A DNA stretch of 64,000 nt. Source: Hormiphora californensis. Lineage: Eukaryota > Ctenophora > Tentaculata > Cydippida > Pleurobrachiidae. Under the pieces are notes generated by a model, which was not told where the DNA came from, did not search any database, and worked only from the letters and a program-made list of their open reading frames with translations. The stretch covers positions 620,001 to 684,000 of the forward strand of contig CM035354.1 in the NCBI GenBank assembly GCA_020137815.1. The letters are read 5' to 3'. Positions 20,301 through 56,798 of this stretch are shown in pieces (the first letter of the stretch is position 1; every line of letters begins with the position of its first letter). Both the position numbers and the translations under genes were made by a program.

Positions 20301-22962
20301 ATGTTACCCCACCATTTTTTGAATTTTGGGGTAACTTTGGACGGGGTGCCAAAGTTACCCCACACTACAGGTTTGGAATTTTTGATGTCTGTAGAGTTGC
20401 CTTAGACCCTCTCTGAATTGTTTAGGGCCATATAACCTAGATTCAGCCCACTCCACGCCCATTTCCATCCATCTATTCGATAGGTTAGTGAAAAAACTAG
20501 GATTTGAACTATTTAATGGAGCTAAATCACAGAAATCTGGCCTGAAACCCATCAAACTTCAGTAATTTGGGGTCCCTCATCCATCCTGTAGCTTGTTAGA
20601 TGGTATTGGATCTCTAGGCGAGTGTTCTAGTTCTTGTAGACAATCTATGCAGGAGCACAGGTACCAAAACTCCTTTATTTAGCCAGTACCCATTATAAGT
20701 AGACCACTTCCTGTCTATCCAATTCAGCAAAAAGAACTAACACACTCGCCTAGAGGGCCAATACCATCTACCAAACTACATGATGGATGAGGGACCCCAA
20801 ATTACTGAAGTTTGATGGGTTTCAGGCCGGATGTGGCAACCTCTAAATCAAGTCCGATTGAGCTGAAATTGTTTCATCATTCCTCACACCCAAAAAAGTT
20901 GAGTCGACATCAACAAATGTTTTTTAAATCATGGGGCGTTTGGCTAACCCTATTGTTCTTTTTTAATTTATTGACCCATTTAAACCCCATTTAAACATTT
21001 TAGGTTCATTTATTTATCATTGCAAAATGTTCGGATTTATGTTTGATCCAATATTACTATCGTGGGGTAACTTTGGACGGGTGTCCAAAGTTACCCCACC
21101 CTCATTCCAAAGTTACCCCATGCCCTAAAACCCCACTTACACTAAAATACACGCTAATTAATGTAATTAAATGAGAGGGGACCAAAAATTTCACTAGTTA
21201 TATCTGGTGTACTAGGTCTGGAACGGGATTATTTGGTTCAAAAATTTTCGAGTGTGGTTCTGGCAAGGAGTTATTTTAGGAGAATGCTAAAAAGTGGTAC
21301 AAAGTTACCCCAACTTACGGTACTTGTTACTCAACAAAACCAAACCCTTTTTCAGTGACCAGAGAGATGAAAGTAACGCACTGCAGTACATGTTTGAGGC
21401 GTATAAGAGTAACCCTGCCAGTGTTCACGTTCTCAGTTGGATCGCACAGTTTTTCTTTCACCACAAGAACTATGAGAGGGCGGGGCAGTTCTTTGAAAAG
21501 GCAATCCTGGTTAGTGGGCACTGTATTTATTGGGGTAATATCAGGGAAGGGGCGGGCACTCCTGGTTATTGAGCACTGCAGTAGCAGTAATGGGGTAATA
21601 TATCAGGGAAGGGGCGGGCCATTAGTACAATTACTGGAAACTACTACCCAGTACTCCTCCCCATTGCGTGTAGCAATAGGGGATGCGGCTGTCAGAGCAT
21701 TGGCCTGACAGGGATGGGGCAGTTACCATGGGGATGAGAGGAATCAGGAAATACTGGTCCCTGAATGGCTGATAACCAGTCACGTGACCTAAATAACGAG
21801 TTCTGATTGGTTGTTTACTTGTGTCGGTCGGTTCATGCCTGACAGGGATGGGGCAGTTACCATGGGGATGAGAGGAATCAGCTAGAAAACACAGCTTTTG
21901 TTATTTGTTATGGGATATCACCCGATAGAAATGTAAGCTACTTCCCTAATTCTATATACCCCCAGGTTGAACCAAACGACAGTAAATGGTACTTGGCAGT
22001 GGGCACATGTCAGTTAAGGTCAGGGAACTATCACGACTCCCTGGAGACGTACAGGGTTGTTCATGCCAAGTTTCCCCGGGATATCACCTGTCTTAGATCG
22101 CTGGTTAAACTAACTCAGGACATGAACTTGAAAGATGCAAAGGTAATGAGAGAGGACCTGGGAAGTAAATTTTGTCAGAACTTGTCTAAAATCTTGTCAA
22201 ACAACTTGCTACTAGATATTGTATTAGGAAGACTATATTCTAATACAATATCATTCTCGAGAATGGAAAGTGCTTCAATGTAAATGTGGCTACTATTCTG
22301 GATTCATCAAATCCCAACTAACCGACCAATTTCAGATGTACGAGGAGAAGTTGACCACGCTGGAACAGCAGGCCCACAGTGAGGTAGTAATGACACCTAC
22401 CTCCCCAACTAAACCCCCTCCCTCAACCACCCCTACCAGTCTATCTGGACAGCTCTCCCGAACTAAATCTCGCTCCATCTCAAAACTTCGCCGGACCAGC
22501 TCTACCAGCGTTGCTAGACCCAAGACTCGCCGAATGACGAAACGGGTAAGTGGTGACAGGTGTGTTTATGAAGGAGTCGTGACGTCACTCTGACAGAAAA
22601 GGTGGCCATCTGTATTGGTAGTTGCCCCCTATCTCGCTCCTTTCACCAAGTCATAGGTGTAATGACAGAAAAAACAACCCCGCTTACTAAGAATACCCCT
22701 GACTAAGGATTTAAATACTAAGATATACTTAAAAAAACCCATCAAAATATATTTAACAGATACCAACAGAATATATTTTAAGACTATTACTATAACCCCC
22801 CCCCCCCCCCAGATAAGTGAAGGTGGGGTATCTGGTGGAGTTCCCAGTAGTGATTCCTTTGGAGACATGGATCTAAATGAGATGTTACCAGGGTGTTCCC
22901 CCGCCTCATCCAGCTCTACAGTACCGGACATTAACCTTCCCAATGAGCAACAACGATCCTAA
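14374..22962 (+). CDS. IFT88: Intraflagellar transport protein 88 (complete, 14 exons)
   Basis: IFT88 is a TPR subunit of the IFT-B1 core that carries cargo along cilia. Exons: 14374-14540, 15110-15312, 15440-15558, 15727-15927, 16113-16283, 16483-16617, 16798-16917, 17185-17498, 17807-17940, 18077-18320, 21356-21509, 21966-22142, 22336-22545, 22813-22962. All junctions are GT-AG and in phase; the sum is 2499 nt, 832 aa, the family's usual size. Diagnostic segments: DDIYSGFENF near the start, TRPLTAVRAAGFTK in exon 2, then about ten TPRs including AFPNAGKLRVNLGNLYF (exon 5), SYEHIMKKCPN (exon 6) and AKFPRDITCLRSLVKL (exon 12). A Ser/Thr/Pro-rich basic tail follows. An acceptor lies 8 nt before the ATG. 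Intron 10 (3.0 kb) is filled with transposons; the others are about 100-850 bp. Confidence 0.97.
15000..15109 (+). repeat. Repeated acceptor-like units before IFT88 exon 2
   Basis: Three diverged copies of a CAGTTCAACTCC...TCTCTTCAG-type unit precede the real acceptor (TCATTTCAG, 15101-15109). They offer upstream TTCAG decoys at about 15045 and 15078. Confidence 0.6.
16040..16104 (+). repeat. Short tandem repeat in IFT88 intron 4
   Basis: Three copies of a 19-bp CATTCAAGTTACTACAATA unit just before exon 5. Confidence 0.85.
18554..18725. mobile_element. 172-bp mariner/pogo-type MITE
   Basis: Perfect termini CAGTCGGACCCCGATTTAAC with TA duplicated on both sides (18552-18553, 18726-18727). Internal repeats of TTAAATCGGGG. 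The CAGT...ACTG ends and TA target fit the Tc1/mariner/pogo superfamily. Confidence 0.85.
18834..20147. mobile_element. 1.3 kb foldback (palindromic) element
   Basis: Left arm 18834 to about 19465 and right arm about 19520-20147 are near-perfect reverse complements around 19490. The same 96-codon open frame therefore appears on the plus strand at 19048 and on the minus strand from 19932; I do not recognise it and regard it as incidental. The arms end in AAGGGTACACCTGGCG. Confidence 0.9.
21507..21620 (+). repeat. Duplicated exon-11 donor region of IFT88
   Basis: Copies at 21507-21557 and 21562-21620 both begin CTGGTTA and both end GGGAAGGGGCGGGC. The first contains the real donor (GTTAGT at 21510). 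Confidence 0.8.
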
Positions 22963-23190
22963 CTTGGGTGTTCCCCCGCCTCATCTAGCTCTACAGTACC
23001 TGACATTAACCTTCCTAATGAGCAACAACGATCCTAACTTGGGTGTTCCCCCGCCTCATCCAGCTCTACAGTACCGGACATTAACCTTCCCAATGAGCAA
23101 CAACGATCCTAACTTGGGTGTTCCCCCGCCTCATCCAGCTCTACAGTACCGGACATTAACCTTCCTAATGAGCAGCAACGATCCTAACTT
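22891..23190 (+). repeat. 75-bp minisatellite containing the IFT88 stop codon
   Basis: Four copies start at 22891, 22966, 23041 and 23116 with GGGTGTTCCCCCGCCTCA. The first is the last 24 codons plus stop of IFT88. The period of 75 is a multiple of three, so each copy ends in the same in-frame TAA. Another frame stays open through all four and would give a 25-residue repeat. Confidence 0.95.
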
Positions 23191-23389
23191 GTAGTCCTTG
23201 GCAACTGAAAAACAATGTCCCTAGTAACCATTGGTATAGAGAATAATGTAACAGTAAAGTGATAGCTGTGCGTGTGTATACAGACAATACGATACTTTTT
23301 GACAGAGAGTTTTTATTGCAATTTGTACTTATTTTTCCAGAATTTTCTATTTAAAACCTCAAAATTGTCCTTTAAATTTGGCACACGAT

Positions 23390-24552
23390 TTAAACACCTG
23401 AAACAGCAGATGCCGAAACAAGACTTGGAGAAGCACACATCGTACCATCCTGTCCTGCAACATTAGCTTTAAACAGTCGCTCACTTCTCATTTGAATCCC
23501 TTGGGTCCCTGGAACAACAGCCGCCATTTGAGGTCTCACACTACCAGAACTGAGAAACAATGTCAATCTCCTCCTCACGCTATTCCCCATATCTCTCATT
23601 CTCAAAAGATAGAGACACGGGTTAGCTGCGGCGTTGAGGGCTATAGCCACAACTGTGGAAACGTTCCTGAAGTACCGATTCTCTTTGTCCCAGTTGAAGA
23701 AGGGTGTTCCCTCCATACAACTTCCACAGCCCCCAGTACCTCGTATACCAGTGCAGGAATAGTTAAATACCACGTACAATCCGGTAAAGAGAATGATGGT
23801 GAGGGTGGCAGACCTGCGTCTCTCTGCTATTTCCTTAACAATAGTGACTGGTGAGGGTCTACCAAGACCACGTACACTGAGGACACAGGACACAAGAATC
23901 AAGGGGCAGGGGAACGACTAACTCTAGAATGATACCAATCATGTAGAACATAGTGAATCCCACGCTTCTATACTCATACATCTCACCCTAACAAACAGAA
24001 GCACTGCACATACTCGGGGTAGTAGGTGTAGCGGGTGAGTCTGATGAATGGGATGAGGCCCTGGATCAGGAGGGCTGCGAGGAAGAGAAGGAGTAGAGCG
24101 GTAATGGTAGAGCGGTGGATCCTTATGAAGGGAAGGTAGATAACTAGAGTCCGAGTCAGGCTCAGCACCGCCACAAGGAAGATTGAATAACGCCCAACTA
24201 GGTTCCACAGTACCCCCCAGACATCACAAAACAGATCAGATGAGAAGAGGAGAGGGCTCCGGGTGCCAGTTAGGTAGGAGAGAGAGACAGGGAGGGCTAG
24301 TAAGGATGTCAGTAGGTCTGTTACTGTGATCATCGTGTAGATAAGAGCGGAAAGTTGTCTGGTTGCTCGGGGTGCAAAGTATCCTATACTGGTAGCGTTA
24401 CCAACCAGTCCAAACACAAAGCAAAGTCCAAGGATCAGGCCGAGGGTGTACTCCATAGCGGGTGTTAGAGACATAACTGTAACAATATTACTGTTGTTTG
24501 TATTTGTAACTGTAACAATATATTGGGAGATGACATTATAAGGAGGGGTCAT
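23390..24552 (-). pseudogene. Class A-type GPCR A, single exon, frame-broken in the TM5 region
   Basis: A seven-helix receptor frame starts at ATG 24552. TM1 has GNATS, TM2 has ITVTDLL (conserved Asp), TM3 ends LSLTRT where DRY is normal, and TM7 reads NAAANPCLY (NPxxY). A Cys lies before TM3 (LFCDVW) and another in loop 2 (VQCFCLL), the usual disulfide pair. Between about 23995 and 23905 the frame shifts twice within TM5, so the receptor is split into 24552-23983 and 23902-23390. The cytoplasmic tail runs about 50 residues past TM7. It is closely related to the neighbour at 24800-26514. It is either a recent pseudogene or two consensus errors. The ligand is unknown. Confidence 0.75.
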
Positions 24553-24799
24553 TCAAGGAGAAACGTGAAAATGATGGGCACCGGTCCCAACATTATATAT
24601 GCAGCGAGAGAGACATAACGATCTTATATAAGAGACTGCATCACAGGTTCTTTACCATTTCTTTCCACGGCGCCAGGTGTGTCTAACAATTCAAAGTAAC
24701 CTTTAGCTCTTGTCTCTCAAACAAAGACAGTACTCGGTAGAATTAGTTTTGGCTCTTTGTCCCCAGCTAATTAGCCCTAGTGTAGATTATATTCACTTC
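24553..24799. other. Intergenic spacer between GPCR A and B
   Basis: No other feature seen. Confidence 0.5.
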
Positions 24800-26514
24800 T
24801 TAAAGCGCGGTTTGAGAGAAAGTACTACCGGCCGCGGTTCCAACCTTATTACGAGGGTTAGTCCACCGTATCTCACCATCTGTCCTCCGCAAACAACTCC
24901 ACTTTGTAACCAACACCACACACCATCGCCGAATCGCACTGATCCGCCAGAAGTAAAGGAGACAATTAGCGACAGCATTTATTGCCACCATGTGTACAGC
25001 TACAAAGTTCCTAAAGTACAACCCGTTACCATCAAATGATAACATCCCTGTTGGTTTGTACAATTCAAATGTCCCCAATATCTCATACACCACTAGGGGT
25101 ATGTTACAGACGAGGTAGAGAATTGTAAAAAGTACAACAGTAACAGTTGCAGCTGCTTTCTTGCAGTTGTACCCGCTGCTACTACAGCCTCCCTGGGCGG
25201 GCACTTGGCAGGTGTGGAGCTTCATGACTGATAGGGCACATGACACCAGGATAGGTAAAATTGGAGCGCAGAACTCAACCAGGATGAGACACGCGTAGAA
25301 CATGATAAATTCAGGGGATCTCGGGTCAAATATTTCGTGGAGAAGTGAGAAGCATTGGACGCAGGCGCTGTTGTAGGAGTAAGTTTTTTCATACCAGAAT
25401 GGGACAAGGGCTTGGAATAGGATTAATCCAATGTAGAGGGATGTTAGGATGCGGATCAATCGCGGTTTCACTTGTCCGCGGAATGGCAGGATTAGACAGA
25501 CGGTCCGGGATATCGTTAGTGTTGCTACCAGAAACACAGATAACCTGAAATTATATAGTTTGATCAGACACTTTTAGATTTCTTTGTAGGGTCATCCGAT
25601 TCTGTTTTATAGTAGGAGTGGTTAGATCAGCACGTGCCAAAAGTCGTGCGCCATCTAACCGCTCCTTAAATGTTTTTGCCCGCCAAATGGCAGACATGAG
25701 ACAGTCTCCCATAACTGCTATCCCACTCCCTCAATTGTTCCAAGGCGTCTCATTCTAACCCTTATTACTCGATATGCACTGCTGCACTCAGCGTATGCAC
25801 ATCTGGTTGATTATCGTGAGCCGTTTTAATGTCCCTGACCCCTAAAATGAGGTGCTAACAAGCCCTCACTTTCGGGTCGTTTAGATGTCCCAGCCCGATG
25901 TTTTGGTACCCCCAAGTCACGTTTATCCTCTCAACTTTAACCCTAGTCACGAAATAGTGACGAAGTGAGAGAAATTATCAGGAGTTGAGTACTGTGTAAA
26001 GTACCTGAATAGAACTAGCCAGGTGACACCCCACAGGTTACAAAAGAATGTGTTGGCGAAGAGGAGTGGTTGGCGATGGTAGAAGTAAGATGCTGTTACG
26101 GGAACCATAGAGAGGCAGATCAGCAAGTCAGTTACCGCGATCATGGAGTAGATTAAACCTGAAATTAGTGAGCGAGTTAATTAGTAATTAGTGTGAAGTA
26201 TTAATATCCCAAACAAAACGCACTAAATTATCAGGAGATATTGATTCTTTGAAACTTGAAAAGTTCAAAATGATGATCTTGAGTCGCTTGAGACTGTTTC
26301 CGTGCTACTTTGAAAGAACAATTCAATAGCCTTTTTATTTTATTTTATCGGGGAGAGCTAGAGAGGGTCGAACATTGAACAATGGCTAACCTGGAGTAAG
26401 ATGTTTCCGTTTGGAGAAGTAGGAGAGTGCCAGAGCGTTCCCTGGAACTCCAATCAGTACACAAATCAGAAGGAGCACTCCGTACAACAAATCCATCGGC
26501 TTGTTTACCTCCAT
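24800..26514 (-). CDS. Class A-type orphan GPCR B (three exons, 340 aa, intact)
   Basis: Exons 26514-26391, 26158-26005 and 25544-24800 join in phase to 340 aa with seven hydrophobic segments. TM1 carries GVPGNALALS and TM2 IAVTDLL. TM3 (VFLVATLTISRTV) has SRT in place of DRY. Cys before TM3 (FFCNLW) and in loop 2 (VQCFSLL) suggest the normal disulfide. TM6 has LYLVCNIP. TM7 ends NAVANCLLY, an NPxxY with Pro lost. It is a plasma-membrane receptor related to GPCR A and C; family ligands are unknown to me. CAACTACAG ends 5 nt before the ATG, an acceptor-like context. Intron 1 follows TM1 and intron 2 splits before TM3. Confidence 0.85.
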
Positions 26515-26788
26515 TTCTACTGTAGTTGCAATACATATTAGGTACAGATGCGTGTCAAGTTGGCAGTCAGCAAACTAAAAGCAACTGTCTGAATGAAATA
26601 TAGTTCGGTACAAAGGACACAGCAAGTATAAAACTCGGACAAACAGCAGGGACTGTTATAGGAAACATGGAGATGTTTACAGAATTAAGCAATTTTGAAA
26701 TTTACCGACGGCCATTATGTAACTACGGGAATCGGGAAATCATTGTGTCGGGGGCCGTACTACAGTAGTATATTTTCTAGATCACCCT

Positions 26789-26806
26789 GTCAGAGCATTG
26801 GCCTGT
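26789..26806. repeat. GTCAGAGCATTGGCCTG motif copy
   Basis: The short motif (T)GTCAGAGCATTGGCCTGAC(A) recurs at 21690-21711, 49370-49389 and 49411-49431, with a partial copy at about 28193. Confidence 0.7.
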
Positions 26807-26974
26807 ACCGAAAGAGATCACCTGTACTGTCAGAGATCACCTGTGTGTGTGTTAGGTACTCATGACTGCAGCAGACTATAGAGTTGGAATGTATGGATAT
26901 TAATTAACTGGGATAGTTGTCTACGGAGATGGGGAAGCGGAGGGAGAGGGGGAACGGAGGAAGAGGGGGAACCT

Positions 26975-27420
26975 TAGTAGATTCGGTAGAAATATACAGC
27001 TGGCTGTAATTTGTAGTCGGCATTGCAGTCAGGAATGTTGGCTAGAAACGTGTCTAGTTCAGCTTTGACACTTTCGGTGTTTTCCTAATCTTTAACTCAA
27101 TAACTCGGGCTGGTATGACATTAAGGAGCCCGATTGCCGACGAGACAAAAGAGTTGAAGATTAGGGCCAGGACACTTTTCTGACTTTGGATTTCGGGAGA
27201 CATCTTCCGATACAAGACTATGCCTGATAGATTTGTGGAAGTTGATGCCGGTTTGGTTTGGGATGATACCGTTGGCCATTTTCCATTGTATCTATCTCTT
27301 CTCCGCTGTAGAGAGTACGTTTCCCAGTAGCCAAGCTGATCAATTCCCTGCGCTGCTTCGAGCCTCTGGATACATCTCCTATGCTGTGTGGTGACTACTA
27401 AGAGGCAACACTCGAGGATA
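26975..27420 (-). mobile_element. Degenerate LINE (non-LTR retrotransposon) 3' ORF fragment
   Basis: The minus strand reads RRCIQRLEAAQGIDQLGY, then LQRRRDRY, then FNSFVSSAIGLLNVIPARV and, after a frame change near 27085, SVKAELDTFLANIPD. This order (R.LE..Q, LG...L..RR, F..R...WN.LP..V, S..FK..LD..L..IP) is the usual C-terminal tail of LINE reverse-transcriptase ORFs. It is short, frame-broken and without catalytic motifs. Confidence 0.6.
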
Positions 27421-27594
27421 GAATATAAAGCTAGAAGATGATGGGAGTCTCGGGGGAGGGGAAGCGGAGGAATATTGTACTACTAGAGAGACTAGATAGA
27501 GAGACTAGATAGAGAGCACAGGGGAGGAACTAGGGTATCATGGTGCTGCAGATCCTTACTGAACTATGACGGGAATGGCATACTAGTCAAGGGA

Positions 27595-27607
27595 GGGAGA
27601 GAGAGAG

Positions 27608-27706
<99 letters not shown>

Positions 27707-27854
27707 GAGAGAGAGAGAGAGAGAGATGAAGTAGGACAACGACATATTACATGAGGGCCGGTTATTCCCAGATTGACAGTAACGAACGCATAGTGCCATA
27801 GTAAATGCATAAGATAGACAGAAATTACAAGTACTCGCTCGACCCCTTTACGCA

Positions 27855-27904
<50 letters not shown>

Positions 27905-27912
27905 CTCTCTCT
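27595..27912. repeat. (GA)n and (CT)n microsatellites
   Basis: GA run at 27595-27726 and CT run at 27857-27912 flank a 130-bp unique stretch. Confidence 0.95.
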
Positions 27913-29006
27913 CCCTCGACCCCGATTCAGGACAAAAGAGAATGACAGGTGGATGGTGCACCTGTACCAAGAGGCAAGAAAGAGAGATAGAGAGAGATGG
28001 ACGGTCCACTTAAAATTGACCTCTCATTTTCTCCCTCTTCGGCCCCTGTGCTTTAGACGTCATATGTGGATCCACCATTGTTACTAGGTGCTAAGTGGTG
28101 TTTCAGTGCAGTTCCACCGTTTCAGATACAGAACTAAAAAGTTATGGATGAGATGGATTCTTAAAAGAGCGATTCCGTAGCACGGACACAGCTGTCAGAG
28201 CATTAGACAGGGACACAGTGTCACGCGACTTTGCCCAAAAAGGTAAAACAATGCGTTGGATAGGGGAGAGCCGTATCGCTTGGTGTCAAAGAAGAAGTTC
28301 TCTAATAAGATAATAGTGTGTCTGAAGAACAGCACTCCAATTAAAATGTTTGTACAGAAGGTCTTTAGTCGTTGCTCCTACTTTTATAGGTCAAGAGCTT
28401 ATAATTGTCATTCAGATGACTGCAGCAGGGTCATCCCATTCTCGATCTTGGTCGTAGCACAATGGTGTTAAAAACAGGTGCGTAGATTGAATGTCAACAA
28501 ACATATATTATTCAACAAACATATTAATGACATATTACTATTGTATATTACTTGTTGAGTAAGAGGTGGACTCAACAAACATATTACTAATTGTAGGTCC
28601 CTGATCTAGTGATCTCTGCTCCGCAACTCAATCCCTGGCTCGATCTGGATCTGGTAAAGAACACTGCGTGTCTGAAGTGAATTGTTGCTTCAGGGAGTGA
28701 TGTTGGGTGGGGGGGGGGGCTACCTATCATGGGGGGATGATTCAGGGAGTATATTATACTGATAGGTAGTTGTTGATTGGTAGGGTGCTGCAACTGTTAT
28801 ACCCTACCAGTATCAAGCAGTACTGCTGCTCGTTTGGGTGGGTCTCCTGTTTGGAAATTGTAAGTTAAATTTTAATGATCGAGTTCTTTTAAAAGATTGA
28901 GGGAACTGAGTCAGTGGGTCTAGCCTGCTTTAAAATATTTTTATTGTAGACCTCCAGAGAGATCTCGAAGTCGTCCCTGGGACGTCTCCCAGAGACGTCC
29001 CAGCTT
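27913..29006. other. Unassigned region
   Basis: A 71-codon open frame at 28256 has no recognisable motif. Short repeats of TCAACAAACATATTA lie near 28495-28590. Nothing firm. Confidence 0.4.
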
Positions 29007-29119
29007 TGACATGTTCCTTGTCTGTCAGCTCTCACACCGGGCCGAAAGCTCGGTGTGAGCTTACGCGACCCCGAAGAGGCGCTTAAAGTGCTGAACAGAC
29101 AGACTGCGTAGCATGGCAA
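29007..29119 (-). repeat. GC-hairpin dispersed repeat, copy 1
   Basis: Runs (minus) from TTGCCATGCTACGCAGTCTG to AGGAACATGTCA with a central CCGGGC...GCCCGG-type hairpin. Other copies are at 30434-30533 (+) and 55051-55144 (+). It is SINE-like in size and dispersal, with no RNA polymerase III boxes I can defend. Confidence 0.65.
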
Positions 29120-29926
29120 TCCCAGCTGAGGGGTTAACCCGAGTTATAATTGTAGATACACCGCCTGGGAATTTATGCACTATTCTGGCGATAGATTTCG
29201 TCTCTGGCGATTTTTCTTTTATAATCCCCCAGCGGGGAGCTATCTGCATTCTGGCCTCTGGGAGATCTCCCGGAGACGTCTCCGGGAGGCGGGAGATCTC
29301 CGGGGATGCAAGGGAGGCCGTGAAAATGACATTGCGTCGCGCGCGGCGACAGAGAAGAAGCGAAAGAGCGCATTGGCACCAAACTCTCCCTCCCCGCGCA
29401 CCTTGTGGTGTAGAGGTTTGACCCCGACTCTACATCTCCTTGCCCAGTTGTCATAGCAACCGTTACCAATAGCAACCACTGTACTACGGAAATTATACCA
29501 GTTTACCCTCAGTCGTTCTCTTATGCGTGTACTATGTGTACTAGCGAGTGTTGTTATATTGTCCATCAATCCATCGCGTTTGTATTTATTGAATTTTCTG
29601 ATTCCCATTCCAACTTTCCCTTTACTTTGATTCTCTGTAGCCCGTATGTCAGTGGTAGGTCTCATGCAGTGACGATGCAGCCGGTCTTTTCCTCCCAGTA
29701 ACACTATCTCCAATATGTGCCCTGGAAATTCTATTAAAACAGGTGAGAGAGAGTGAGAGAGAGATAGAGAGAGAGAGAGAGATTCTGATTCTTAGGTCTT
29801 GATGGGGAGAGGGTGTTTGAAGATAATCGCATCAAAGAGAGAGAGAGTGAGAGAGCATGATGTTGATTCCCACTGCCTTTTACCGACTCTTTCTACACTC
29901 GCTCTCCTCCTGACGATCCTATTACC

Positions 29927-56798
<26,872 letters not shown>

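Larger units (their letters stand above)
18439..21322. mobile_element. Nested transposon block filling IFT88 intron 10
   Basis: The outer ends are inverted (TACCGTAA-TTGGGGTAACTTTG). GGGGTAACTTTG / CAAAGTTACCCC recurs inside at about 18470, 20330-20365, 21063-21120 and 21298. Nested inside are the pogo/mariner-like MITE (18554-18725), the large foldback (18834-20147) and another inverted pair around 20540-20827. No transposase ORF is seen. Confidence 0.65.

Noticed and set aside
29240-29713. 157-codon minus frame
   Set aside because: Overlaps the GC-rich repeat area and has no recognisable motif; kept out for lack of support.
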